From Betaproteobacteria bacterium UBA5216 (GTDB lineage: Bacteria; Pseudomonadota; Gammaproteobacteria; Burkholderiales; SG8-41), in NCBI GenBank assembly GCA_002412495.1, contig DHVE01000104.1:55599-119598 (forward strand): DNA of 64,000 bases, in the 5' to 3' direction. This document shows positions 28,080 through 35,895 of the stretch, piece by piece. Position 1 is the stretch's first letter, and each line of letters starts with the position of its first letter. A program made the position numbers and the translations under genes. The notes beneath the pieces are model-generated. The model did not search any database, was not told the DNA's origin, and saw only the letters and a program-made list of their open reading frames with translations.

Positions 28080-29447
28080 ATGAGTGCAAGTGAAAGGCAG
28101 GGCCGCGTGCTGCGCATCGGCGCGGGTGCGAGTTACGCCGGTGATCGTGTTGAGCCCGCCACCGAGCTGGCGAAGCACGCGCAACTGGATTATCTGGTGT
28201 ACGAAACCCTGGCGGAGCGCACCATTGCGCTGGCGCAGTTGGAGCGTCTCAAAAACCCGGACGGGGGCTACAATGAATTGCTTGCTGACCGTTTTTACGG
28301 CGCGCTGCCGTACTGCCGCCAGCAGGGCACGCGCATTGTCACCAACATGGGCGCGGCTAATCCGCGCGGCGCGGCGAAGCGCACGGTGGAAATCATTCGT
28401 GAGTTGAAGGTGGGGCCGATGAAGGTCGCCGCCGTGCTCGGGGATGATGTGCTGGATTATTGCCTCGCGCACCGCGACACGCTCAAGCTGATGGAAAACG
28501 GCAAGCCTCTGTCGTCGCTGGAAGGAAAAATTGTTTCCGCGAACGCGTATCTCGGTGCGGATGTGATGGTCGATGCGCTGGCGCGCGGCGCGGACATTGT
28601 GTTGACGGGACGCGTGGGCGATTGTTCCTTGTTTCTGGCACCGATGATTCACGAATTTGGCTGGGCCATGGACGACTGGGACATCATCGGCAAGGGGCAG
28701 GTGGGCGCCGACATGGTGGAGTGCGGCGCCAATGTATCGGGCGGGTTTTTCGCCGATCCTGGTTACAAGGATGTGCCGGATCTCGGCAACCTCGGCTATC
28801 CGTATCTTGAGGTAGCGTCTGACGGCACTATCGTGGTGACCAAGGTGCCGGGTACGGGTGGGTTGATTAACCGCGCTACTTGCACCGAGCAGATGATTTA
28901 TGAAATTCACGATCCCGCCAACTACATCACGCCGGACGTGGTGGTCGATTTTACCGACGTGACGCTGGAGGAAGTCGGAAAAGACCGCGTGATGATGAAG
29001 GGCGGGCGCGGCAAACCGCGTCCCGAGCAGCTCAAGGTTTCGGTGGGCATCCTTGAGGGCTGGATCGGCGAAGCGATGATTACCTATGCGGGGCTGGGTT
29101 GCCTGAATCGCGCGAAACTCGCGGAGGAGGTGGTGCGCAAACGGCTGCAAATCGGCGGCGTGAACCTGCAAGAGCTGCGCGTGGACTATCTTGGAATGAA
29201 TGCGCTGCATGGCGATGCGTCTTTGCCGCGGCAAGGTGAGCCCTATGAAGTCTGCCTGCGTTTCGCGGGACGCGCGCGCGAGCGGCGCGATGCGATCAAG
29301 CTGGCCAATGAAGTGGAAACGCTGGTGGGCAAGGGGCCTGCGAGTTCATCGATTCCCACCAAAAATGTGCGCGAAGTGCTGGCGATTTATTCCGTGCTGA
29401 TTCCGCGTAGCGCGATCCGGCACGAAGTGGTCATGGAGGTCGCATGA
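28080..29447 (+). CDS. AtuA-like protein (DUF1446), large subunit
   Basis: 455 residues, typical for the DUF1446/AtuA family first seen in acyclic terpene utilisation. Conserved segments: RIGAGASYAGDRVEPA at the start, TNMGAANPRGAAKRT, ADIVLTGRVGDCSLFLAP and VGILEGWIGEAMITYAG. Biochemical role in the family is still unclear; it occurs beside acyl-CoA and short-chain-acid catabolism. The stop overlaps the next start by 4 bases (ATGA, 29444-29447), so the two products are translationally coupled and probably form a complex. Confidence 0.87.
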   Translation: MSASERQGRVLRIGAGASYAGDRVEPATELAKHAQLDYLVYETLAERTIALAQLERLKNPDGGYNELLADRFYGALPYCRQQGTRIVTNMGAANPRGAAKRTVEIIRELKVGPMKVAAVLGDDVLDYCLAHRDTLKLMENGKPLSSLEGKIVSANAYLGADVMVDALARGADIVLTGRVGDCSLFLAPMIHEFGWAMDDWDIIGKGQVGADMVECGANVSGGFFADPGYKDVPDLGNLGYPYLEVASDGTIVVTKVPGTGGLINRATCTEQMIYEIHDPANYITPDVVVDFTDVTLEEVGKDRVMMKGGRGKPRPEQLKVSVGILEGWIGEAMITYAGLGCLNRAKLAEEVVRKRLQIGGVNLQELRVDYLGMNALHGDASLPRQGEPYEVCLRFAGRARERRDAIKLANEVETLVGKGPASSSIPTKNVREVLAIYSVLIPRSAIRHEVVMEVA

Positions 29448-29821
29448 AAACTTTCTACCTGCGCGAACTTGCGCACGCGCGCTCGGGCGACAAGGGTGAC
29501 ACCAATAATGTCGGGCTGATTGCGTACGAGCCGCATTACTATCCGCTGCTGGCGCAACAGGTCACTGTTGAGCGCGTCAAGGCGCACTTTGGCAACATCG
29601 TCAAAGGCGCGGTGACGCGATACGAAATGCCGCGCGTGCATGCGTTGAACTTCGTGCTCGAAGGCGCGCTCGGCGGCGGCGTGACGCGCTCGTTGTCGAT
29701 CGACCCGCATGGCAAATCGTATTCGGCGCTGATTTTGACGTTGCCGATCGAAGTGCCGGAGGACATCGCGGCGAAATTGATACGGCGCGGGCGCGTAGCG
29801 ATTCCAGCGGCTAAAACGTAA
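29444..29821 (+). CDS. AtuA C-terminal-like small subunit
   Basis: 125 residues. Begins with LRELAHARSGDKGDTNNVGLI, the signature of the domain that forms the C-terminus of fused AtuA proteins, here a separate chain. Further conserved stretch: NFVLEGALGGGVTRSLSIDPHGK. Translational coupling with the upstream large subunit (4-base overlap) indicates 1:1 production. No catalytic residues can be assigned. Confidence 0.87.
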   Translation: MKTFYLRELAHARSGDKGDTNNVGLIAYEPHYYPLLAQQVTVERVKAHFGNIVKGAVTRYEMPRVHALNFVLEGALGGGVTRSLSIDPHGKSYSALILTLPIEVPEDIAAKLIRRGRVAIPAAKT

Positions 29822-29825
29822 GTAT

Positions 29826-30923
29826 ATGTTTATGTGGAATATTTTCTTCAGCTTAGCCCTTTCAAGAACTTTTGCCGCAAAGGCGCAAAGACACAAAGGA
29901 AACGCAAAGAACGGCTTCTCTTTGCGGGGTTGCTTTGCGTCTTTGCGCCTTTGCGGCGAGGTTATTTTAGTCCTCGTGCTGTCGATGGTACCGCTGGGTC
30001 ACGCGTTAGCGGCACAAAACAATACGCCCTATCCAGCCAAGCCGCTGCGCATCATCGTGCCGTTTGCGCCGGGCGGTGGCACCGATATCACCGCGCGCCT
30101 GGTGGGGCAGCGGCTTAGCGAGCGGTTTTCGCAGCCAGTCATTATTGATAATCGTCCTGGCGCGGGCACCATGCTGGGCACGGAGCTCACGCAGAAATCC
30201 GCTCCCGATGGTTACACGCTGATGCTTGCGTCGGCCTCGCACGCGATCAATCCGACGCTCTACCGCAAGGTCAATTACGATCCGATACGCGATTTCGCGC
30301 CGGTGAGTCTGGCGATTGCGTTTTCGTTTGCGTTGGTGGTTCACCCGTCCCAGCCGGTGCGCAGCGTGAAAGAACTCATCGCGCACGCCAAGGCCAATCC
30401 CAAACGCATTTACTATGCCTCCAGCGGCACCGGCGCGACCAATCATTTGGCGGCCGAATTGTTCAAAACAATGGCGGGGCTCGACCTGCTGCACATACCG
30501 TATAAAGGCGGTGGGCCCGCCATGAACGACGTCATTGGCGGGCAAGTGCCGATGATGTTCGGCACCCTGCTCGAAACCATGCCGCAGGTGCGTTCGGGCA
30601 AGCTGCGCGGCCTTGCGGTGTCGAGCGCCAAGCGCGTGGCCGCCGCGCCGGAATTGCTGACTATCGCCGAAGATGGTTTGCCCGGTTACGACGTCACCGG
30701 CTGGTATGCGTTCCTTGCGCCGGCCGGCGTAGAGCATGCGGTGATGGCAAAACTCAATCAGGAAGTGACCAGCGCATTGGCGTTTCCCGCGCTGAAAGAA
30801 AAGTTGCTGACGCTGGGCGCCGAGCCGTGGCCCACCGCGCGTCAAGAGGCGCAGACGTTTATTGCTAGCGAAGTGCAGCGCTGGGGCAAGCTGATCAAGG
30901 GGGCGGGCATTACCGCCAACTAA
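29826..30923 (+). CDS. Bug/TctC-family receptor whose N-terminus runs through a repeat element
   Basis: The receptor body (from about codon 65) is normal: APGGGTDITARLV, DNRPGAGTMLG, SAPDGYTLM. The 5' part is odd: codons 17-44 are encoded by a hairpin repeat (29874-29957), giving KAQRHKGNAKNGFSLRGC instead of a simple signal peptide. Downstream a hydrophobic run (VILVLVLSMVPLGHALAAQ) still provides a signal core. Possible starts: ATG 29826 through the repeat (no Shine-Dalgarno), GTG 29976 or ATG 29985. Start is therefore uncertain and export efficiency may be altered. Lies 4 bases after the AtuA-like pair. Confidence 0.85.
   Translation: MFMWNIFFSLALSRTFAAKAQRHKGNAKNGFSLRGCFASLRLCGEVILVLVLSMVPLGHALAAQNNTPYPAKPLRIIVPFAPGGGTDITARLVGQRLSERFSQPVIIDNRPGAGTMLGTELTQKSAPDGYTLMLASASHAINPTLYRKVNYDPIRDFAPVSLAIAFSFALVVHPSQPVRSVKELIAHAKANPKRIYYASSGTGATNHLAAELFKTMAGLDLLHIPYKGGGPAMNDVIGGQVPMMFGTLLETMPQVRSGKLRGLAVSSAKRVAAAPELLTIAEDGLPGYDVTGWYAFLAPAGVEHAVMAKLNQEVTSALAFPALKEKLLTLGAEPWPTARQEAQTFIASEVQRWGKLIKGAGITAN
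29874..29957. repeat. Long hairpin repeat inside the 5' end of a receptor gene
   Basis: Left arm 29874-29898 (GCCGCAAAGGCGCAAAGACA...) and right arm 29933-29957 are inverse copies matching at 24 of 25 positions. A second nested pair (CGCAAAG / CTTTGCG) extends the stem inward. It resembles a known type of dispersed intergenic palindrome in proteobacteria; here it keeps the reading frame open. Confidence 0.85.
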
Positions 30924-30944
30924 CGCGGCTTGCGGCCTTGTCTT

Positions 30945-31730
30945 CTATTGGCCTTTGAAAAAGGCCAGCGCCGTTGCCGCGAATAATTGCGGCGTCTCCA
31001 CGTTCATGAAGTGACCGGTTTCGGCGAGTTGGTATTGAGCGCCTTTGATGGCATGGGCGACTTCCTGGGCCTTGGCGGGCGGACGCTGCGTGTCGTGCTT
31101 TGCACCGATCACGAGCGTGGGCGCCTTGATGTTTGGATATTCGGGTGTGAGATCCACGCCGTGCACCATGCGCGCCTGCGCTGAAAACGAAGCGGGGGTA
31201 TTGCACACCCAGCGCGCCTGATAACGCGCAAAACGCTCTTGATCGAGCGCGCGCAAGGCGTCCGGGTAAGAGCGCGCATGGCTCGCACTCATGGCGGCGC
31301 GTATGCCTTCACGCTCTACCAGCGCGGCGCGATCCAGTGTGCCGGTGCCGCGTGCCGCATTGCTGCCGATATAGGGGCTTGTCAACATCAGCTTCACGAC
31401 CCGCGCGGGATGCCGTGCGGCGAAACCCACTGCAAAGTCCGCGCCCATCGCACAGCCCGCCAGATAGACGGGCGCGGTGATCTTCAGCGCGTCCAACAGT
31501 CCGGCCAGGTCCGCCACCACGCCTTCGAACGAGAGTTCACGCACTTTTTCTGAAAAACCAAATCCGCGCTGGTCGTAGCGCAACACACGAAATTCCTTTT
31601 CCAGCGCGGGCAAGGCGTCATCGAAGCTTTCGATGCAGCCGCCGGCTTCGTGCACCAGCACCAGTGTGTCCTTGCCTGCGCCGCTCAGTGTGTAGCGCAG
31701 GCTGGCGCCGTTGGCTTCGATCCAGGGCAT
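30945..31730 (-). CDS. Alpha/beta hydrolase with a Cys nucleophile
   Basis: 261 residues. Early motif LVLVHEAGGCIESFDDALP, then RYDQRGFGFS, and the elbow LAGCAMGADFAVGFAARHP, where C93 occupies the nucleophile position (G-C-A-M-G). Late H in AETGHFMNVETP completes a Cys-Asp-His arrangement like that of dienelactone hydrolases. Possible substrates are enol-lactones or esters (inference). Convergent with the Bug gene at 29826. Confidence 0.87.
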   Translation of the reverse strand: MPWIEANGASLRYTLSGAGKDTLVLVHEAGGCIESFDDALPALEKEFRVLRYDQRGFGFSEKVRELSFEGVVADLAGLLDALKITAPVYLAGCAMGADFAVGFAARHPARVVKLMLTSPYIGSNAARGTGTLDRAALVEREGIRAAMSASHARSYPDALRALDQERFARYQARWVCNTPASFSAQARMVHGVDLTPEYPNIKAPTLVIGAKHDTQRPPAKAQEVAHAIKGAQYQLAETGHFMNVETPQLFAATALAFFKGQ

Positions 31731-31763
31731 GAGAGTTCTCTCCTATGAGCCGATAATCCAATT

Positions 31764-31847
31764 CTGTCGTTCCCGCGCAGGCGGGAACCCATAATACCGT
31801 GCCACTAGTGAGGCCTTCTGGATTCCCGCGTACGCCGGAATGACAGA
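31764..31847. repeat. Dispersed palindromic repeat pair
   Basis: CTGTCGTTCCCGCGCAGGCG... (31764-31787) and the imperfect inverse ...TTCCCGCGTACGCCGGAATGACAG (31824-31847) flank 36 bases of spacer. The left arm shares GTCGTTCCCGCGCAG and GGGAACCCATAA with the element at 22910. Small intergenic repeat between two minus-strand genes. Confidence 0.75.
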
Positions 31848-31868
31848 GTTGTGGTTCGACGTTCTACA

Positions 31869-33632
31869 TCAAACCATCAACTGCCCCGGCCGCTTCATGT
31901 AAATTTCCTTGATGCCGTCCGCGGTCCAGCAAGCCAGCATGCCGATGGTCTCGGTCGGGCCGACTGCCGCGTTTTGCGGATACGCGCTGCCGCCGACCAC
32001 GAACAGATTCGGCACATCCCACGATTGCAGGTGTTTGTTGACCACGCTGGTTGACGGATCGGCACCCATCACCGCGCCGCCGATGTTATGCGTGCTTTGA
32101 TAGGGAATGAGGCTGTATTTCGTCGGCACCGCGCGTACGGAATAACTGCTTGGCGACATTGCTTTCGCGATTTCGACGCACTTCTCGTTCATGAACTTGA
32201 GCATTTTCTGCTCGTTCTGATGCCAGTCGAAGGTCATGCGCAGGAGCGGCAGGCCGTTGGCATCGCGGTACGTCGGGTCAAGATCGAGATAGTGCTGGCG
32301 GTAGCTCTGGCACGAACCGTGGATGCTGATGCTGAACGCGCGGCGATAGTTGTGCGCGACTGCTTTTTTCCAAGCGGCGCCCCAGCGCGGCGTGCCATGC
32401 GGCACGGGTTTGCCCTTGATGGGGGTTGCGCCCGAACTCGACACCGCGATATACGCGCTGCCGACAAATCCAAGATCAGAGCGATCGAGTTCTTCGCCGT
32501 TGAAATCGTCAAACTGCACGCTGGTCATGCCGCCGCCAATGAACGGATTGAACTCGCGGTCATCGAAGAACACCTCGACCTTGCCGCCGGTTTGATAGGA
32601 ATAGTTGCGGCCCACCACGCCGGTGCCGGACTGCGGATCGTAGGGCTTGCCGATGCCCGAGAGCAGCAGCAGGCGTGTGTTGTTAAAGCAGTAGGTCGCC
32701 AGCACCACGATATTCGCGGGTTGCTCGACGGTTTGACCGCGCGCGTCGATGTAGGTGACACCGGTGGCCTGCTTGCCGGTGGAATCCTTGTTGACCTTGA
32801 TCACGTTGCACAGCGGACGCATCTCGAAATTTTCTTTTTTCATCAGCGCCGGCAGCACTGCGGTGAGCGGGTTGGCCTTCGCGCCCGCCGCGCAAGCATG
32901 GCTGCTGCAGAATCCGCCGCGCTGGCATTCGCCCAACATGACTTTGTAGAGGTTCATGTAGTCGCGGGTCATCGCCGCGGCCGGACCGGGGAAGGGGTGA
33001 TAGCCCAGTTCTTTTGCGGCCTTGGCGAACATCGCGCCTTGCGGCGTACTGCGCGTCGGCGGGTTCGGATATTCGCGCGACCGCGGGCCTTCAAACGGAT
33101 TGCCGCCGGGCTGGATTTCGCCATTGATATTGCCGGCCTTGCCGCCCACGCCATAGATGTGTTCGAACTGGTCGTAATAGGGCTCGAGTTCGTCGTACGT
33201 CACGCCCCAGTCCTGGCTGGTGCAATCCTCGGGGAAGAAATTCTTGCCGTGACGTGCCTCCATGCGGCTGCGGATTTCAAAATCGTAGGGCAAAAAACGC
33301 CGCGCGTTGCAGCCCCAGTGCGCTGCCGTGCCGCCGACGATTTCGCCGGGCTTGAACGAACCGAGTTCGCGCATCGGCAACGCGGTCTCGCCCATGTTGT
33401 TGCGAAAGGTAATGGTTTCGCGCGACAGGTTCTGGAAAATGTCGCTGTGGCGGTCGAATTTGAGTTCGTCGTGCGTATACGGCATGACAAAATCGTGCTG
33501 CGGCTGAATCATGCGGCCGCGTTCCAGGCACACTACGTTCAAGCCCGCGTTCGCGAGTTCCATGCAAATGATGGAACCAGCGACGCCGCTGCCCACGACC
33601 ACCGCATCGACAGGTTTAAGTTTGGTGGTCAT
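31869..33632 (-). CDS. GMC-family oxidoreductase (gluconate 2-dehydrogenase large-subunit type)
   Basis: 587 residues; GGGAG lies upstream of ATG 33632. FAD motif VVVGSGVAGSIICMELANAG at the N-terminus, GGTAAHWGCNARRF near 100, and C-terminal STHNIGGAVMGADP with AVGPTETIGMLA carrying the catalytic His/Asn region. This type oxidises sugar acids or polyols with membrane electron transfer. The gene follows the small-subunit gene (33634-34299), leaving one base between the small-subunit stop and the large-subunit start. No cytochrome c subunit gene is seen here. Confidence 0.9.
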   Translation of the reverse strand: MTTKLKPVDAVVVGSGVAGSIICMELANAGLNVVCLERGRMIQPQHDFVMPYTHDELKFDRHSDIFQNLSRETITFRNNMGETALPMRELGSFKPGEIVGGTAAHWGCNARRFLPYDFEIRSRMEARHGKNFFPEDCTSQDWGVTYDELEPYYDQFEHIYGVGGKAGNINGEIQPGGNPFEGPRSREYPNPPTRSTPQGAMFAKAAKELGYHPFPGPAAAMTRDYMNLYKVMLGECQRGGFCSSHACAAGAKANPLTAVLPALMKKENFEMRPLCNVIKVNKDSTGKQATGVTYIDARGQTVEQPANIVVLATYCFNNTRLLLLSGIGKPYDPQSGTGVVGRNYSYQTGGKVEVFFDDREFNPFIGGGMTSVQFDDFNGEELDRSDLGFVGSAYIAVSSSGATPIKGKPVPHGTPRWGAAWKKAVAHNYRRAFSISIHGSCQSYRQHYLDLDPTYRDANGLPLLRMTFDWHQNEQKMLKFMNEKCVEIAKAMSPSSYSVRAVPTKYSLIPYQSTHNIGGAVMGADPSTSVVNKHLQSWDVPNLFVVGGSAYPQNAAVGPTETIGMLACWTADGIKEIYMKRPGQLMV

Positions 33633-33633
33633 A

Positions 33634-34299
33634 TTATTTGCTCCCGGTCGATTTAATGGGTTTGATCATGATGTGCTTCGCATAGCCTTGGGCATCTACC
33701 GCCGCTTTTTTGGTTTCGATGTCGAGAATGCTTACTGGTTCCGCGCGATAGACTTCCGGGTTGTCGATGTGTCCGTTATAGGCGCCCGACGCCACGCCCG
33801 GGAATCCCAGCAGCTTCCAACCCACCTTGTCACGGTTGCCGCCATAAATCGGATCGGCAAAAAAACCTTCCTCGGTATTGCGCCAGAGAAGGTCGAAAAA
33901 GAGTTTGCTCGACAGCGAGGGCAGGGGAACCTTGCCGCTCTCCAGCGCCTGCAACACTTCATCCTGCTGTGCGCCACTGAGGAACTCGAAGTTCTTGCCG
34001 TATTGCTTGGTGCAATACTGGTTGGTCTCCAGTATGCCGACCTTGTAAATTTCCTGCGGCGTCAGCCGCGACTGAAACCCCTGTTGCGGCGTGCCTTCCA
34101 GCCAGGGCCCCGAGCGGTAATTGCGCCCGTGCGTGCCCCATACGCTGCACAACTGGCGATCGATGTAATACGTCACGTCGGCATCCTTCGCACCCGGTCC
34201 CAACTCGTCAGGCGGAATCAGGCGATCAACGGCGGCATCAAGAAAGCGTACTTCGGGCTGTGTCAGGCAGCCGTAGGCGTGTGGTGCGGAAGCTTCCAT
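33634..34299 (-). CDS. Gluconate 2-dehydrogenase subunit 3 family protein
   Basis: 221 residues from ATG 34299; GGGAGA upstream, and an in-frame TAG directly precedes the ATG so no longer start exists. Conserved family core: FLDAAVDRLIPPDELGPGA and TYYIDRQL near the N-terminus, YRSGPWLEG mid-protein. The family normally carries a Tat signal through which the heteromer is exported; none is present here, so the complex is predicted to be cytoplasmic or exported by other means. Translated together with the GMC subunit. Confidence 0.87.
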   Translation of the reverse strand: MEASAPHAYGCLTQPEVRFLDAAVDRLIPPDELGPGAKDADVTYYIDRQLCSVWGTHGRNYRSGPWLEGTPQQGFQSRLTPQEIYKVGILETNQYCTKQYGKNFEFLSGAQQDEVLQALESGKVPLPSLSSKLFFDLLWRNTEEGFFADPIYGGNRDKVGWKLLGFPGVASGAYNGHIDNPEVYRAEPVSILDIETKKAAVDAQGYAKHIMIKPIKSTGSK

Positions 34300-34637
34300 C
34301 TAAATTCTCCCAGAATATGGACAATCGCGGCGGGCCACGGCGTCGTGAGTGACGCGTGTCCTGCTGTTGGGGAATTATAGCGGGCGGTTATGTTTTGTGG
34401 CGCTGACGTGACGGATATCTTGCACTGCGTCGCAGATTGTCCACGATCCGGGTGCGGCGATACAGCCCCGCTTGAAGCACACGGCATGCAGTGTCGCATG
34501 GCTGCGCGTTTGCGTTTCACTTCCCAGCGTGATTATTCAAAGACCCGTGCGAGCCTCACAAGCGACATTGGCGCAACCGCGCATTTCGGCCTGATTGAAT
34601 ATGCCGCCAAAGGGGGCATGTGGAGAGAGGTGTTGCG
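34300..34637. other. Intergenic region, likely promoter of the GMC operon
   Basis: 338 bp without a convincing gene on either strand. On the minus strand an exact TATAAT (plus coordinates 34374-34379) lies about 75 bases before the ATG at 34299 and could be the -10 of the two-gene dehydrogenase operon; no good -35 accompanies it. The open frame 34390-34782 (+) overlaps the neighbouring minus-strand gene and is a shadow. Confidence 0.45.
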
Positions 34638-35321
34638 TCAGGCTCTCGTCTGCCGGGTAATCTGCTGCGCCATGACTCGCGCCCGACGGGTAGCCCAGTT
34701 TCTTACACGATTGCTCCACGGCGTAGCGCCAGCGCGGTGGAACGCCGGGTTTTCAGTGGCACGCCTGTCTGCCATGTCATAGATGGTGAGAAATTTCGGG
34801 CGCGCGGATTGCGGCTCTGGTGAATTCGGGTTGTGTACTAACGTAAAGCGCCGTGCGCTGACAAATCCGGGTACACGCAGAATGGCGGGGATGTGCTCGG
34901 TGTCGTACCACGCATTAAATTCCTCTTCTTTGGCGGACGGCACGTCGTGCGCGATCAACAGCAAATATTCCGATTCCGGCATGCGGTATGCCGTGTCCGG
35001 GTAAATTTGCTGGTAAATGCCGCGCAGAAATCCCGGAAATTTCAATGTTTGGGCTTCAAAACTGCTGGCAGGCCGTGCCGTTTCTTTTTGCTTCAATCCC
35101 CGATAGGGCGCACTGTTCACGGCGTCCGCGTTTTCCAGCTCGTAGAGCGACACGTAGCGGTAGTCGCCTTCATAGGCCTTGAAACGGCGCGCACCGATAA
35201 AGCCTGGCAGCGACAAGCGCGCGGGAATATGGCTACTGGCGTACCACTGGTTCCAGTTGGCTTCAATGTCCGCTGGGATATCTCCGAAACACCCAAGAAT
35301 TACCGCTTTTTCACCAGCCAT
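34638..35321 (-). CDS. Tandem ferredoxin-like (EthD/dimeric alpha-beta barrel) protein
   Basis: 227 residues from ATG 35321, preceded by GGAGG at ideal distance; the open frame from 35411 overlaps the upstream gene. Two similar halves: NQWYASSHIPARLSLPGFIGARRF (half 1, about 20-45) and NAWYDTEHIPAILRVPGFVSARRF (half 2, about 135-160). This W-Y-x3-H-I-P-x-x-L/I-x-x-P-G-F pattern marks dimeric alpha/beta-barrel proteins such as EthD-like ones; the internal duplication would give a pseudo-dimer. It is the third gene of the minus-strand set Bug - CMD - this. Likely a small catabolic enzyme or ligand-binding protein. Confidence 0.75.
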   Translation of the reverse strand: MAGEKAVILGCFGDIPADIEANWNQWYASSHIPARLSLPGFIGARRFKAYEGDYRYVSLYELENADAVNSAPYRGLKQKETARPASSFEAQTLKFPGFLRGIYQQIYPDTAYRMPESEYLLLIAHDVPSAKEEEFNAWYDTEHIPAILRVPGFVSARRFTLVHNPNSPEPQSARPKFLTIYDMADRRATENPAFHRAGATPWSNRVRNWATRRARVMAQQITRQTRA

Positions 35322-35349
35322 GGAGCCTCCGGGCGGTTCTGTCAGTTTC

Positions 35350-35880
35350 TTATTCACCGTGCCGTACCTGCAATGCCACCAGAAAGCGCGACACCAGGTT
35401 GAATGTTGCAATCATCGCGGTGATTTCGGTCACAACACGATCATCAAACAACCTGCGCACGGCATCAAAAACCGGATCGGGAACGGTAACGTCGTTGGTC
35501 ATGGCGTCGATATAGGCGAGCACCGTACGCTGGCCTTCGTCGAACGCATCGGAGTCGCGCCATTGGGGCAGCGTGTCGATTTGCCGTTGCGTGATGCCGG
35601 CCGCCAGCGACAGCGGAACGTGTTCCTGGTATTCGTATTCGGCCTGATTCATCTGGCCGATACGCAGAATGATCAGTTCCCGGTACATCGCCGGAACCTG
35701 GGTTTCCATGCGAATGGCGGTGAGAAATTTCAGCCAGCCCAGCGCCACGGGCGGACTATTGAGCAACATACGATAGAGCGGAGAGAATCGCTGCCTGCCA
35801 GGACGCAGCTTGTGGATTTCCGCAAGAATTTCGTGGTGCCCGGCCAGTTCACGTTCATCGACGTAGGGTATGCGTGCCAT
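35350..35880 (-). CDS. Carboxymuconolactone decarboxylase/AhpD-fold protein without CxxC
   Basis: 176 residues. ELIILRIGQMNQAEYEYQEHVPLSLAAGIT is the CMD helix pair; the AhpD CxxC is absent (AEYEYQ) while the following His is kept. Paralogous in pattern to the protein at 19132-19656 (shared MAR-[VI] start and Y-x-D-A-M-T segment). Placed 15 bases after a Bug receptor stop and 28 bases before the EthD-like gene, so part of one operon. Reaction unknown. Confidence 0.83.
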   Translation of the reverse strand: MARIPYVDERELAGHHEILAEIHKLRPGRQRFSPLYRMLLNSPPVALGWLKFLTAIRMETQVPAMYRELIILRIGQMNQAEYEYQEHVPLSLAAGITQRQIDTLPQWRDSDAFDEGQRTVLAYIDAMTNDVTVPDPVFDAVRRLFDDRVVTEITAMIATFNLVSRFLVALQVRHGE

Positions 35881-35895
35881 TTGTGTTTCCAGTGA

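Noticed and set aside
32088..33656. 522-codon open frame on the plus strand
   Set aside because: Antisense shadow of the GMC dehydrogenase gene; no domain and low-complexity composition.
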